From contig NZ_BARF01000025.1 in assembly GCF_000367365.1 (NCBI RefSeq), positions 372,001 through 436,000 on the forward strand: a stretch of 64,000 bases of DNA. Reading direction: 5' to 3'. Shown here in pieces: positions 44,628 to 53,392 of the stretch. The translations under genes were made by a program, and so were the position numbers. The DNA comes from Streptomyces prunicolor NBRC 13075 (GTDB lineage Bacteria; Actinomycetota; Actinomycetes; Streptomycetales; Streptomycetaceae). How positions within the stretch are numbered: the first letter of the stretch is position 1; every line of letters starts with the position of its first letter. Under the pieces are notes generated by a model that was not told the DNA's origin, searched no databases, and saw only the letters and a program-made list of their open reading frames with translations.

Positions 44628-45533
44628 TCAACCGGCCTTCCGGTGCAGCTCGTTGAGGCGGACCAGTTCGTCCTCCGTGAGCCGGATCGCGCCCGTGGCC
44701 ACGTTCTCGGTGAGGTGGTCGGGGTTGCCCGTGCCGGGGATCCCGAGGACGTGCGGACCCTGGGCGAGGGACCAGGCGAGGCGGATCTGGGCGGGGCTGG
44801 CGTCGTGGGCGTTCGCGATCGCCAGAACCTCGTCGCCGTGGGCGGCGGTGGCGCCCTGTGGCCCGGCGTCGCCCGCGATGGCGAAGAACGGGACGAAGGC
44901 GATGCCCTGTTCCCCGCAGATCCGCAGCATGTCGTCGGTCGCGGGGCTGGACGAGTCGAGCCCGAACCGGTTCTGCACGCTCACCACCGGTGCGATCTCC
45001 TGCGCCTCGGCCAGGTGCCGGGGCTCGACGTCGGAGATCGCGAGGTGCCGGACCAGGCCCTCCTCGCGGAGTTCGGCGAGGGCACCGAAGTACTCGGCGA
45101 TCGAGTCCTGCCCCATCCGGCGGAGGTAGACCACGTCGAGGTGGTCACGCCCCAACTGCCGCAGGTTCTCCTCGACATGGCCGCGCAGATCGTCGGGGCG
45201 GGCCGAAGTGCTCCACTCCCCCGCGTAGTTCCGGAAGGGGCCGACCTTGGTGGCGATCACGAGGTCGTCCGCGTAGGGGGCGAGTGCGGAATTGATGAGT
45301 TCGTTGGCCGACCGCAGGGACGAGAAGTAGAAGGCGGCCGTGTCGATGTGGTTCACACCCAGCTCGATCGCCCTGCGCAGCACGGCGATCGACCGGTCGC
45401 GCTCGCTCGGTGCCCCGAGGTTGAAGGCTGCGCTGCCCGTCAGCCGCATCGCGCCGAAACCGATGCGGTTGACGGTCAGGTCGCCGAGTGTCCAGGTGCC
45501 CGCGGCGGCCGCGGTGATCTTCTCCGATGTCAT
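44628..45533 (-). CDS. aldo/keto reductase lacking the usual catalytic His
   Basis: This 301-residue NADPH-dependent TIM-barrel oxidoreductase has IGFGAMRLTG, HIDTAAFY (catalytic Asp and Tyr) and VIATKVG (Lys). At the position where most family members have His the sequence is VVYLRRMG, as in a subgroup of pyridoxal-reductase-like or uncharacterised enzymes. ATG 45533 is chosen; a GTG six codons earlier is possible. It is convergent with the split-barrel gene. Substrate unknown. Confidence 0.9.
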   Translation of the reverse strand: MTSEKITAAAAGTWTLGDLTVNRIGFGAMRLTGSAAFNLGAPSERDRSIAVLRRAIELGVNHIDTAAFYFSSLRSANELINSALAPYADDLVIATKVGPFRNYAGEWSTSARPDDLRGHVEENLRQLGRDHLDVVYLRRMGQDSIAEYFGALAELREEGLVRHLAISDVEPRHLAEAQEIAPVVSVQNRFGLDSSSPATDDMLRICGEQGIAFVPFFAIAGDAGPQGATAAHGDEVLAIANAHDASPAQIRLAWSLAQGPHVLGIPGTGNPDHLTENVATGAIRLTEDELVRLNELHRKAG

Positions 45534-45575
45534 CAGCGGAGTTTCGCACACACGTGCCGCGCGGCCGCCCGCACT

Positions 45576-46940
45576 TTACGGATACGTGTAGCTGTTCAGG
45601 GAGCTGACGGCGGAGGCCGGGTCACCGAGGTCATAGCGGTCCACGGCAAGGAAGTTGGGCTTCTTGCGGGCGGCCGGCTGGCAGAACCGCTGGGCCCGGT
45701 CGAGGGCCTTGGTGTTGTCGGTCTGCGCCGTCCCGGCGATGGTCGCGTCACGGAAGTGGTTCATGACGAACAGCGGGCGGAACCCCGAATACGTCTGCGT
45801 CAGCGGGACGTTGAGGTCGCTGCCGTACCAACGGCTGTAGCAGGACCAGTCGGAGGAGCTCGCGCCGGAGCCCATGGACCAGTAGTTCTCGACGGTCCAG
45901 TCGCGCTGGTACATCACGCCGAAGCTGTCCCGGGTCAGCCCGGCGGACTCGTCGGAGGCGCGGCTGTGGTCGGTGAAGATCAGCAGGCGGTGGTTGGCGG
46001 CGATCAGGTCGGCCATCTTCGGCCAGCCGTTCTGCCGCACACCCGTCTGATCGGGGCGGTACAGCACGTCGTACAGGCCGTTGACGCGGGCGAGTTCGCT
46101 GCGCAGGACGCCCGGGTCGACGTAGTCCTCCAGGAAGACGGTGACGAACTGGTCGGGGTGCGTCTTGAGGAAGTCGACCATGCGCTGGAGGTCGACGTTC
46201 AGGGCGACCGGGCTGCTGACCAGGGTGCAGCTGTCGTGGCAGAGGATCGCGCCGTCGGAGGTCTGGTGGATGTCCAGCATGAACCCCCGTACGCCGTCGG
46301 AGAGTTGCTGGTTGATGCCGCGTGACTGGTTCGGGAAGAAGTTCACGAAGGGTGGGGCGAAACCGCCGTCGACGCCGTTGGCGTAGGCGTTGTGCGCGGT
46401 GAGGAACGTGACCTGGTCCAGGGTGCGTTGGTCCTGGGCGGGCATCGGGCTGGTGGGTGAGGTGATCGGGGTCAGGTACCAGGAGGCGAGGCCGCCGGAG
46501 GAGCTGATGGCCAGCTGGGCCGGGTAGTTGGCGCCGGAGGGCTTGGCGGCCACGGTCAAGTAGCTTGCCGTGCCGGGGACTTGGAGCGTGTACTGGTCGC
46601 CGCCGGTCGGGGTGATCTGCCAGGCCGCGTCGGCGCTCGTGCAGGCGACGGTCTTCGCCTGACTGCCCGAGCGGCCCAGACAGCTGCCGGCCGTGTCGGT
46701 GCTCTCCAGGACGTACGACGATCCGCTCGCCCGGAGGCTCCACTGCTGGTGGTCCTCGTTGCCCTTGGGGTTGTGCTGCTCCACCGCTCCCCCCTTGTCG
46801 GCCGCGTTGAGCCCGGTCGTGGCGCTCTGGACGTAGTAGGTGCCCGGAGCGGGGACCGCGTCGGCGGCTCCGGCCGGTGGAGCGACGATCGCCGCCGACA
46901 GCGCGGCGGCGACGGCCAGCAGGGCGTGGGGGGTTCGCAT
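45576..46940 (-). CDS. secreted PI-PLC X-domain protein with ricin-type lectin module
   Basis: This 454-residue protein has a Sec signal peptide (about 1-25, ending AGAADA). A beta-trefoil-like module follows (about 30-155; HQQWSLRASGSSYVLES and QYTLQVPG), then a phospholipase C X-like TIM barrel (about 165-445). The barrel has His residues in FLTAHNAYAN and ILCHDSC that resemble the catalytic pair of bacterial PI-PLC. It should act outside the cell on inositol lipids or a related glycerophosphodiester. AAGGG precedes the ATG. Cysteines in the mature part suggest disulfides. It is transcribed alone. Confidence 0.88.
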   Translation of the reverse strand: MRTPHALLAVAAALSAAIVAPPAGAADAVPAPGTYYVQSATTGLNAADKGGAVEQHNPKGNEDHQQWSLRASGSSYVLESTDTAGSCLGRSGSQAKTVACTSADAAWQITPTGGDQYTLQVPGTASYLTVAAKPSGANYPAQLAISSSGGLASWYLTPITSPTSPMPAQDQRTLDQVTFLTAHNAYANGVDGGFAPPFVNFFPNQSRGINQQLSDGVRGFMLDIHQTSDGAILCHDSCTLVSSPVALNVDLQRMVDFLKTHPDQFVTVFLEDYVDPGVLRSELARVNGLYDVLYRPDQTGVRQNGWPKMADLIAANHRLLIFTDHSRASDESAGLTRDSFGVMYQRDWTVENYWSMGSGASSSDWSCYSRWYGSDLNVPLTQTYSGFRPLFVMNHFRDATIAGTAQTDNTKALDRAQRFCQPAARKKPNFLAVDRYDLGDPASAVSSLNSYTYP

Positions 46941-47074
46941 GGGTGCCCTTCGGTTCGAGTGTGGTCAGGCTCATGACACCGGAAGGTGATCGGGCCACAC
47001 CCAAGCGCCTCTGGTCTGAACCAGTCAAGAGGGGCGACCGGTCGACGGAGTGAACGGCGAAGGGCGAGACGCGG

Positions 47075-48130
47075 TCAGCGTGATTCCCTCAACTCCCGCC
47101 AGGCCAGGTAGTGGTCGAGGAGGGTCTCCTCCAACGGCCGGTAGTCGATGCCGAGTTCCTTCACGCCGCGCCGGTTGTCGACGGCGAACCTGATCCCGAG
47201 GTGCTTGCGGATGTAGTCCTGGGTGAGCCCGAACGCCGGGCCCAGGACCCGCACCGGCCAGTGCGGGAGGCCGTGTCGGGGCAGCCGGTGGTCGCGCGGG
47301 AAGCGTTGCCGCAGGGCGCGGGACATGTCGAGGAAGGACGCCATCCGGGACGCGGCGACGATGTAACGGCCGTGCGCGTCGGGATTTTCCGCCGCCGCGA
47401 TGTGCGCGCCCGCGACGTCCCGCACATCGGCGACGGTGAAGCTGAAGTCGGGTGCCCCGTAGAAGAAGTAGCCCTTGAACAGCTCGTCGAGGAGGAACAG
47501 GCTGCCGGAGTCGGAGGCCGGGGTCAGTGAAGGGCCAAGGATCAGACCGGGGTTGACGGAGACCATGCGCCAACGGGTCTGGGTCTGTTCCGCGTCCCAG
47601 GCGGCGCGTTCGGCGACCGTCTTGGCGTAGTGGTAGGGGTTGTTCTCGACCGTGCTGGTGGTGTTGAAGTAGTCCTCGGAGAGGATTCCGTCCTTCATCG
47701 CCAGTACGTCGACGTAGTCGCCGAAGATCGCGCCGACCGTCGAGGTGAACACCAACTTCTCGACGGTGGGCGTGCGTTCGATGCCGGCGAGGACGTTCCG
47801 GGTGCCGGTGAGCGCGGGGTCGACGACGTCCTTCTGGCCGTCCTTGATCTTCTCCGGCATCAGGAACGGCGAGGCCACATGGAACACGACCCGGCAGCCG
47901 TCCATCGCCGCGCCGAAGGAACCGTCCGCGAGCAGATCGGCCTCGAACAGCTCCAGCGCGCCCGGGAATTGGGCCCCCATGGCCCGCAGCGGCGCGACCT
48001 TCGCCTCGTTGCCGAGGGAGCGCACGGTGGTGTGCACCCGGTAGCCGCGCTCCAGCAACTGCCGGACCAGATGGCTGCCGACGAATCCGCTCCCGCCGGT
48101 CACCAACACCGTCTCGCCGCCGACACTCAT
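47075..48130 (-). CDS. NAD-dependent epimerase/dehydratase (dihydroflavonol-reductase-like extended SDR)
   Basis: This 351-residue enzyme has VLVTGGSGFVGSHLVRQLLERGY at the cofactor site, VFHVASPF and the catalytic pair YHYAK, with VNPGLILGPSL typical of dihydroflavonol-4-reductase-like aldehyde/ketone reductases. It probably reduces a carbonyl compound with NADPH. The frame starts at ATG 48130. Upstream is an 11-base inverted repeat with a 22-base gap that may be an operator. Confidence 0.9.
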   Translation of the reverse strand: MSVGGETVLVTGGSGFVGSHLVRQLLERGYRVHTTVRSLGNEAKVAPLRAMGAQFPGALELFEADLLADGSFGAAMDGCRVVFHVASPFLMPEKIKDGQKDVVDPALTGTRNVLAGIERTPTVEKLVFTSTVGAIFGDYVDVLAMKDGILSEDYFNTTSTVENNPYHYAKTVAERAAWDAEQTQTRWRMVSVNPGLILGPSLTPASDSGSLFLLDELFKGYFFYGAPDFSFTVADVRDVAGAHIAAAENPDAHGRYIVAASRMASFLDMSRALRQRFPRDHRLPRHGLPHWPVRVLGPAFGLTQDYIRKHLGIRFAVDNRRGVKELGIDYRPLEETLLDHYLAWRELRESR

Positions 48131-48138
48131 CCCTGGCT

Positions 48139-48182
48139 CCGATCACCGTGGCATCCAGCGCGCACGCTACAACGGTGATCGG
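48139..48182. promoter_or_regulatory. Widely spaced perfect inverted repeat upstream of the reductase
   Basis: CCGATCACCGT (48139-48149) and ACGGTGATCGG (48172-48182) are exact inverted copies, 33 bases centre to centre (about three helical turns), just upstream of the ATG at 48130. Confidence 0.45.
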
Positions 48183-48213
48183 TCCCGGGTCAGCGCTTCG
48201 GTCCCTAAGACTC

Positions 48214-48846
48214 TCAACTCCCGGCCCCTGTATAGGCGGCCGTGGTCCGGTCGGCCGCCTCGCGGGCCGCCGACTCGTCCTCGCCGCTCGCCACGTTCGC
48301 CGCGAACCACGCCTCGCTGCTCGCCGTGACGAAGCGGCGGCCCTCCTCGGACGCCAGCCAGGCCATCGCGTCCTCGGGCTTCACGGGAGTGGTGCCCGAC
48401 AGGTTGCCGTCGAGCCCCAGCAGGATCGAGTCCCAGCCGACGCCCACCGCGCCGGGTCCGAACTCGGCCCACTTCGTGTCGTCGACGTGGGCGATGTGCT
48501 CCAACTCGAAGCACGTTCCGTCGCCCTCGGGCGTCAACCGCAGCTCGATCCAGCTGACTTCGCCGCCGAACTCCCAGGTAGCGAAGAAGCTGATGGGCGG
48601 ATCGCAGCGCTCGACGGTGCCGCCCGCGTTGCCCTGGAGCTGGTACTTCCCGCCCAGCCGCAGTTCGCCGGTGACCGGCAGGAACCAGCGCGGGATGCGC
48701 TCGGGGTTGGTGCAGGCGTCCCAGACGTCCTCGACCGGTGAGTCGTAGGACTGGCCGATGGTGATCACGCGGGCCTCGCCGGCCTTGAAGTCGCGTCGGC
48801 CGACCTTGCGGCTCACGGAGTTGATCTGGTGGGTGACGTCGATCAT
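48214..48846 (-). CDS. SRPBCC-family (AHSA1-like) protein
   Basis: This 210-residue protein has a START/Bet v 1-like fold (about 25-165): YDSPVEDVWDACTNPERIPRWFLPV, ISFFATWEFGG and TCFELEHIAH. It has an extra helical C-terminus. Such proteins bind hydrophobic ligands or assist folding; most in actinobacteria are uncharacterised. Its ATG overlaps the TGA of the upstream ArsR gene (ATGA), so the two are translated together and share the palindromic promoter at 49229. Confidence 0.9.
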   Translation of the reverse strand: MIDVTHQINSVSRKVGRRDFKAGEARVITIGQSYDSPVEDVWDACTNPERIPRWFLPVTGELRLGGKYQLQGNAGGTVERCDPPISFFATWEFGGEVSWIELRLTPEGDGTCFELEHIAHVDDTKWAEFGPGAVGVGWDSILLGLDGNLSGTTPVKPEDAMAWLASEEGRRFVTASSEAWFAANVASGEDESAAREAADRTTAAYTGAGS

Positions 48847-49217
48847 GGGGTGCTCCTCGACTCGTCGGGGCTGTCGTCGTCGGCCTCGCGGAGCCGGCGC
48901 TCGCGCTTGCCCCGGGCCAACTCGGTGGCCAGGGCGTCCAGATGAGGGGTCCAGTAGCGGCGGAACCGGTCGAGCCAGGCGTCGATGTCCCGCAGCGGCT
49001 CGGAGTTGACCGCGTAGAGGCGCCGGGTGCCGTCCGGCCGTACCGTCGCGAAACCGTTCTCCCGCAGCACCTTCAGATGCTGGGAGACCGCGGGCTGCGT
49101 TATCCCGAACTCGCGCCGGACGGCGTCACTGACCGTGCCGGCGGGCTGCTCGCCCTCGGCGAGCAGCTCCAGGATGCGGCGGCGCACGGGGTCTCCGAGC
49201 ACATCGAAAGCGTGCAT
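48843..49217 (-). CDS. ArsR-family regulator
   Basis: This 124-residue winged-helix protein has HAFDVLGDPVRRRILELLAEGEQ, the recognition helix ITQPAVSQHLKVLRENG and the wing RRLYAVN. It lacks the Cys-based metal site of classic ArsR, as is normal for those coupled to AHSA1-type genes. It starts 12 bases downstream of a perfect 34-base palindrome that is probably its own operator and promoter, and overlaps the next gene by four bases. Confidence 0.93.
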   Translation of the reverse strand: MHAFDVLGDPVRRRILELLAEGEQPAGTVSDAVRREFGITQPAVSQHLKVLRENGFATVRPDGTRRLYAVNSEPLRDIDAWLDRFRRYWTPHLDALATELARGKRERRLREADDDSPDESRSTP

Positions 49218-49228
49218 GTGCCCAAAAG

Positions 49229-49262
49229 TATCACCGGTCGCTTATATAAGCGACCGGTGATA
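49229..49262. promoter_or_regulatory. Perfect 34-bp palindrome ahead of the ArsR-SRPBCC operon
   Basis: The half TATCACCGGTCGCTTAT (49229-49245) is exactly repeated in inverse on 49246-49262. The centre reads TTATATAA and could serve as the -10 region. It also lies 14 bases after the stop of the aldehyde dehydrogenase gene, so it might double as a terminator for that gene. Confidence 0.75.
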
Positions 49263-49275
49263 GAGGAGCTGACCG

Positions 49276-50598
49276 TCAGACCAGCGGCTTCTCCAGCAGG
49301 GCCTTGCGGTGGCTGAACGTCTCGATGGAGTAGCGGCCGTGGTAGTTGCCCATGCCGCTCTCGCCCACACCGCCGAAGGGCAGGTCGGAGACGGTGAGGT
49401 GAGCGAGCGGGAGGCCGTAGCCGATGGCACCGGAGGAGGTCTCGGCGGCGATCCGGGCGCGGGTGTCGTCGGAGTCGGTGAAGACGTACAGGGCGAGCGG
49501 CTTGTCGCGGTCGGTGATGAACGCGATCGCCGCGTCGAGGTCGGGGACGGTGACGATCGGCAGGATCGGGCCGAAGATCTCCTCCGCCATGACGGGCGCC
49601 TTCGGGTCCACGTCGGCGAGGACGGTCGGCGCGATGTACTTGTCGCTGCGGTCGCTGCGTCCGCCGACCACCACACGGCCGGAGTCGAGCAGTCCGGCGA
49701 GCCGGTCGAAGTGCCGCTCGTTCACGATCCGGCCGTACTCGCCGGAGGTCTGCGGGTCGGCGCCGTAGACCTTCTCGACCGCGCTCACGAGGAGGGGTTC
49801 GAGCGCGGCGGCGGTCTCCGGGTCGGTCAGGACGTAGTCGGGGGCGACGCAGGTCTGGCCGGCGTTGAGGAACTTGCCGCGCGCCAACCGGTCGGCGACG
49901 ACGGCGAGATCGGCGTCGCGGTCGACGAACGCCGGTGATTTGCCGCCGAGTTCGAGGGCGACCGGGGTCAAGTGCTCGGCGGCGGCGCGCAGGACGATGC
50001 GGCCGACGGCGCCGTTGCCGGTGTAGAAGATGTGGTCGAAGCGCTCGGCGAGCAGGGCCGTGGTTTCCGGGATGCCGCCCTCGACGACGGCGACCGCGTC
50101 GGTGTCGAGGTAGGCGGGCAGCAGCCGGGCGATGGCGGCGGACGTGACCGGTGCCATCTCGCTGGGCTTGAGGACCACCGCGTCACCGGAGGCGAGCGCG
50201 CCGATGACCGGGGTCAGCAGGAGCTGGAGCGGGTAATTCCAGGGGGCGATCACGAGGACGACGCCCAGCGGGTCGTACTGCGTCCACGCGGTCGCGTCCG
50301 TGCCGAGGTGGGCCGGTACGGGGGCGGACTCGGGGCGCAGCCAGTCCTCAAGGTGGTCGAGGGTGTGGTCGATCTCGCGGATCGTGAAGCCGATCTCGGT
50401 GCGCTGGGACTCGGCGGCGCTCTTGCCTAGGTCGGCGTGGAGGGCGGCGGCGAGGTCGTCGCCGTGCTCCGTGAGCAGGTCGCGCAGGCGGCGCAGCTGG
50501 GCGGTGCGCCACTCGACGGGCTTGGTGCGGCCGGTGCGGAAGGTGGCGCGCAGCCGGGCGACGATATCGGCGGGCTGCTCGGGGCTGGACTGGTTCAC
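49276..50598 (-). CDS. NAD(P)-dependent aldehyde dehydrogenase (class 3-like)
   Basis: This 440-residue enzyme oxidises aldehydes to acids. It shows APWNYPLQLLLTPVIGALASG, KPSE, general-base Glu in LELGGKSP and nucleophile Cys in NAGQTCVAPDY, and ends with PFGGVGESGMGNYHG. Length and the ATFRTGRTKPVEWR start fit the short class-3/fatty-aldehyde type. GTG 50598 follows GAGG. It is transcribed toward the ArsR-SRPBCC pair. Confidence 0.94.
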   Translation of the reverse strand: MNQSSPEQPADIVARLRATFRTGRTKPVEWRTAQLRRLRDLLTEHGDDLAAALHADLGKSAAESQRTEIGFTIREIDHTLDHLEDWLRPESAPVPAHLGTDATAWTQYDPLGVVLVIAPWNYPLQLLLTPVIGALASGDAVVLKPSEMAPVTSAAIARLLPAYLDTDAVAVVEGGIPETTALLAERFDHIFYTGNGAVGRIVLRAAAEHLTPVALELGGKSPAFVDRDADLAVVADRLARGKFLNAGQTCVAPDYVLTDPETAAALEPLLVSAVEKVYGADPQTSGEYGRIVNERHFDRLAGLLDSGRVVVGGRSDRSDKYIAPTVLADVDPKAPVMAEEIFGPILPIVTVPDLDAAIAFITDRDKPLALYVFTDSDDTRARIAAETSSGAIGYGLPLAHLTVSDLPFGGVGESGMGNYHGRYSIETFSHRKALLEKPLV

Positions 50599-50710
50599 GG
50601 TGCCTCGCTGCTGGTGCGTGGGGGTTCTCTGCGGTCAGGTGTAATTGCCAACCATTCTTGCACCGGGAAAAATTCCGGTGCAGCCATGGTCACCCTCCGC
50701 CTCGCAGCTG

Positions 50711-51907
50711 TCACATGCGGACGAGTTCCCGACGCCGGCGTTCCAGGTAGCCGCGCTCCGCCGCGCTCCCGGTGCGGGCGATGGCCGCCTCGTAGGCGCG
50801 GACCGCCTCGGTGCCGCGGCCCAGGCGGCGCAGCAGATCGGCGCGCACGGCGTGCAGCACGTGGTACTCGCCGAGGTCCAGCGCGTCCACGAGGTCGAGG
50901 GCCTTGCGCGGACCGTCGACCTCGGCGACGGCGACGGCCCGGTTCAGGGCGACGACCGGGCTCGGGGCGACGGCCATCAGCTGGTCGTAGAGCTGGAGGA
51001 TCTGCCCCCAGTCCGTCGCGTCGGCGGTCGGTGCGTCACTGTGTACGGCGTTGATCGCGGCCTGGATCTGGTGCGGCCCGGGGTTGTTGAGCCGCAGGCA
51101 CCGCCGGACGAGTGACTGGCCGTCGGCGATCAGCTCGCCGTCCCAGCGCTCGCGGTCCTGCTCGGGCAGCGGCACCAGCGCACCGTCCGGGCCCTCCCGT
51201 GCGGCCCGGCGCGATTCGATGAGCAGCATCAGCGCGAGCAGGCCCATCACCTCGGGCTCGTCCGGCATCAGCTCGGAGAGGAGGCAGCCGAGGCGCAGGG
51301 CTTCGGCGCACAGCTCGGGCGAGTCCGTGTAGCCCTCGTTGAAGATCAGGTAGACGACGGCCAGGACGCCCTTGAGCCGGTCGGGAAGGTCGGCGTCGCG
51401 GGGCACCCGGTACGGAATCTTCGCGTCGCGGATCTTGGCCTTGGCGCGGACGAGGCGTTGGGCCATCGTCGGTTCCGGCACCAGGAAGGCGCTGGCGATT
51501 CGCGCGGTGGTGAGCCCGCCGAGCAGCCGCAGGGTGAGCGCGACCTGGGCCTGGGTGGCGAGCGCGGGGTGGCAGCAGGTGAAGATCAGTCGGAGCCGGT
51601 CGTCGCGCACGGGTCCCTCCTCGGCGGGCGCGTCGGACGCGTACAGCAGGGCGGCCTCGCCGTGCCGGGCCTCCCGCGACGACTCGCGGCGCAGCCGGTC
51701 GATCGCGCGGTTGCGGGCGGTCGTGATGATCCACCCGGCCGGGCTCGGCGGCACACCGGTCTCCGGCCACTTCTGTACGGCCGTGGTGAACGCGTCCTGG
51801 ACCGCTTCCTCGGCGAGGTCGATGTCGCCGAGAAAGCGGACCAGGACCGAGACCGCCCGCCCGTACTCGGCACGGAAGACGGCCTCGATGTCGGTGTCGA
51901 ACGGCAT
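50711..51907 (-). CDS. ECF-type RNA polymerase sigma factor (ECF42-like) with C-terminal extension
   Basis: This 398-residue protein has sigma region 2 (about 8-75; [31 protein letters not shown]) and region 4 (about 115-165; [33 protein letters not shown]). A long helical, TPR-like C-terminal domain (about 185-395) replaces a partner anti-sigma factor. This layout and the preceding YCII/DGPF gene are those of group ECF42. The ATG overlaps the YCII stop by one base (TGATG). It should direct RNA polymerase to its own set of promoters. Confidence 0.92.
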   Translation of the reverse strand: MPFDTDIEAVFRAEYGRAVSVLVRFLGDIDLAEEAVQDAFTTAVQKWPETGVPPSPAGWIITTARNRAIDRLRRESSREARHGEAALLYASDAPAEEGPVRDDRLRLIFTCCHPALATQAQVALTLRLLGGLTTARIASAFLVPEPTMAQRLVRAKAKIRDAKIPYRVPRDADLPDRLKGVLAVVYLIFNEGYTDSPELCAEALRLGCLLSELMPDEPEVMGLLALMLLIESRRAAREGPDGALVPLPEQDRERWDGELIADGQSLVRRCLRLNNPGPHQIQAAINAVHSDAPTADATDWGQILQLYDQLMAVAPSPVVALNRAVAVAEVDGPRKALDLVDALDLGEYHVLHAVRADLLRRLGRGTEAVRAYEAAIARTGSAAERGYLERRRRELVRM

Positions 51908-52263
51908 CAGTCCTCGGCCGTGTTCATGAAGGGGCGCACCTCGACGGGCAGCGTGGTGGCCCAGGTCGCCCGCTTCCCCCACTCCAGGGCCGCGTCCAGG
52001 TCGGCCGCCTTGATCAGGCAGAGCCCGCCCAGATACTCCTTGCCCTCGGCGTACGGCCCGTCGGTGATGAGCACGTCGCCGTCCTTGGGGCGCAGCACGG
52101 TGGCCGTCTCCGGCCCGTGCAGTCCCCCGGCGAAGACCCAGGAACCGGCGGCCTGGAGTTCGTCGTGGAAGACCTCCAGATTGCGGACGATCTCCGCCAT
52201 CGCCTCGGGCGAGGGCATCTGTCCGTCGGTCGGGGTGATCACGCTGAGCAGGTAGTGCGGCAT
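51907..52263 (-). CDS. YCII-related (DGPF) protein
   Basis: This 118-residue protein is an ECF42 partner with the DGPF-type motif [15 protein letters not shown] and [14 protein letters not shown]. Such small proteins are encoded beside ECF42 sigma factors and may sense the signal; their chemistry is unknown. ATG 52263 lies right after GGAGGACGTC; an ATG four codons earlier sits inside that ribosome site. It leads a two-gene operon with the sigma gene. Confidence 0.9.
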   Translation of the reverse strand: MPHYLLSVITPTDGQMPSPEAMAEIVRNLEVFHDELQAAGSWVFAGGLHGPETATVLRPKDGDVLITDGPYAEGKEYLGGLCLIKAADLDAALEWGKRATWATTLPVEVRPFMNTAED

Positions 52264-52355
52264 GACGTCCTCCATGGCGTAGGGGGATTCTCCAACCCTC
52301 TGGGGGTTCTCTCACCTCCTACACGAACGCCATGGCGCCGGATCGACACCTCGCC

Positions 52356-52769
52356 TCAGGTTGAGTCTTGACCCTCGCTCGCCCGATCTCGCCGTGTTTC
52401 CGCTTCGTGAGCCGCGAGTGCTTCGCGGTCCCCGAAGAAGGCAGGGCCCCAGTCCGCCGGAAGGTGCTGGACCACCAGGGCAATGGCCTCGTCCGCTGTG
52501 GCTGCCGGGCCCACAACCTGGTTCCGGAGAGGACCGGCGACCAAGTAGGGGCCGCCGATGGCGGGATGAACGTAGGGAACGTCCCAGGTCCACGGAGATT
52601 CCGTGCAGCGGCTGAAGTGCAGCTCTCCCATACTGATCCAGGGAAACCAGCTCCGCAGGCGGGGTTCCCCGTAGGCCGCTTCCAGCAACTCGACCTGCTC
52701 ACCTCCATCGTCACGGACTGCCTGCCAGCGTGCTTCTACAACCGCTTCGGCTGCCGCATACCCGTCCAT
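52356..52769 (-). CDS. DUF6193-type protein
   Basis: This 137-residue protein contains VELLEAAYGEPRLRSWFPWISMGELHFSR, VPYVHPAIGG and ADEAIALVVQHLPADWGPAF, which match DUF6193, a family labelled as natural-product related in actinobacteria but without known activity. AGGATGGGGG precedes the ATG at 52769. It lies 23 bases downstream of the MarR gene on the same strand and may be co-transcribed with it. Confidence 0.75.
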   Translation of the reverse strand: MDGYAAAEAVVEARWQAVRDDGGEQVELLEAAYGEPRLRSWFPWISMGELHFSRCTESPWTWDVPYVHPAIGGPYLVAGPLRNQVVGPAATADEAIALVVQHLPADWGPAFFGDREALAAHEAETRRDRASEGQDST

Positions 52770-52792
52770 GCCCCCATCCTGCCCGAGCCTGT

Positions 52793-53281
52793 TCAGGACA
52801 CCGGCAGGATTTTCTCCGCGGGGTCGTCCGTGACGCCGTCCCCGGTCCCCTCCGCAGGATCCTGGTCGAGCGCCGCCGTGAGCCGGGCGAGCAGTCGTAC
52901 GAGGTCCCCCTGATCGTCGATCGCGTCGAGCAGCCGGGTCTGGTCGGCCAGCAGGCGATGAGCCGCGCGCTGGTGGAGGGCACGGCCGCGGGCGGTGAGG
53001 TGGAGGAGGACGCGGCGGCGGTCGGCCCGGTCGGGGCGGCGGTAGACCAGGTTGTCGGCGACCATCCGGTCGACCAGTTTGGTGAGGCTCGGTGCCGGCA
53101 TCAGGACCTGGTCGGCGATCTCGGTCATCGGGTGGCCCTTGCCGTCGGCGATGACCGACAGGACACGCCACTGCTCGACCGAGCAGTTCTCCTCGGCCAG
53201 GACGGCGGTCATGCGCAGGCCCAGCCGTCGCTCGGCGTGACTCAGCAGGTGGGCGAGGGCCGGCGACGGTACGGACGACAT
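52793..53281 (-). CDS. MarR-family regulator
   Basis: This 162-residue winged-helix dimer has LAHLLSHAERRLGLRMTAVLAE, recognition region MPAPSLTKLVDRMVADNLVYRR and the wing DRADRRRVLLHLTARGR. It likely represses neighbouring genes until a small phenolic or similar ligand binds. The divergent gene across a 111-base gap encodes the substrate-binding-fold protein at 53393, a possible target; the DUF6193 gene follows on the same strand. Confidence 0.9.
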   Translation of the reverse strand: MSSVPSPALAHLLSHAERRLGLRMTAVLAEENCSVEQWRVLSVIADGKGHPMTEIADQVLMPAPSLTKLVDRMVADNLVYRRPDRADRRRVLLHLTARGRALHQRAAHRLLADQTRLLDAIDDQGDLVRLLARLTAALDQDPAEGTGDGVTDDPAEKILPVS

Positions 53282-53392
53282 TGCCGCTGTCCTTCCGGTA
53301 GGTCTACTGTGCGGTTCAGATTACGAGCCTCTGCGAGGGCGCCGGGGCCGGGCCCGGTTTCCGTGCCCTCATGCCCTCACGGAGGTGGTCTG

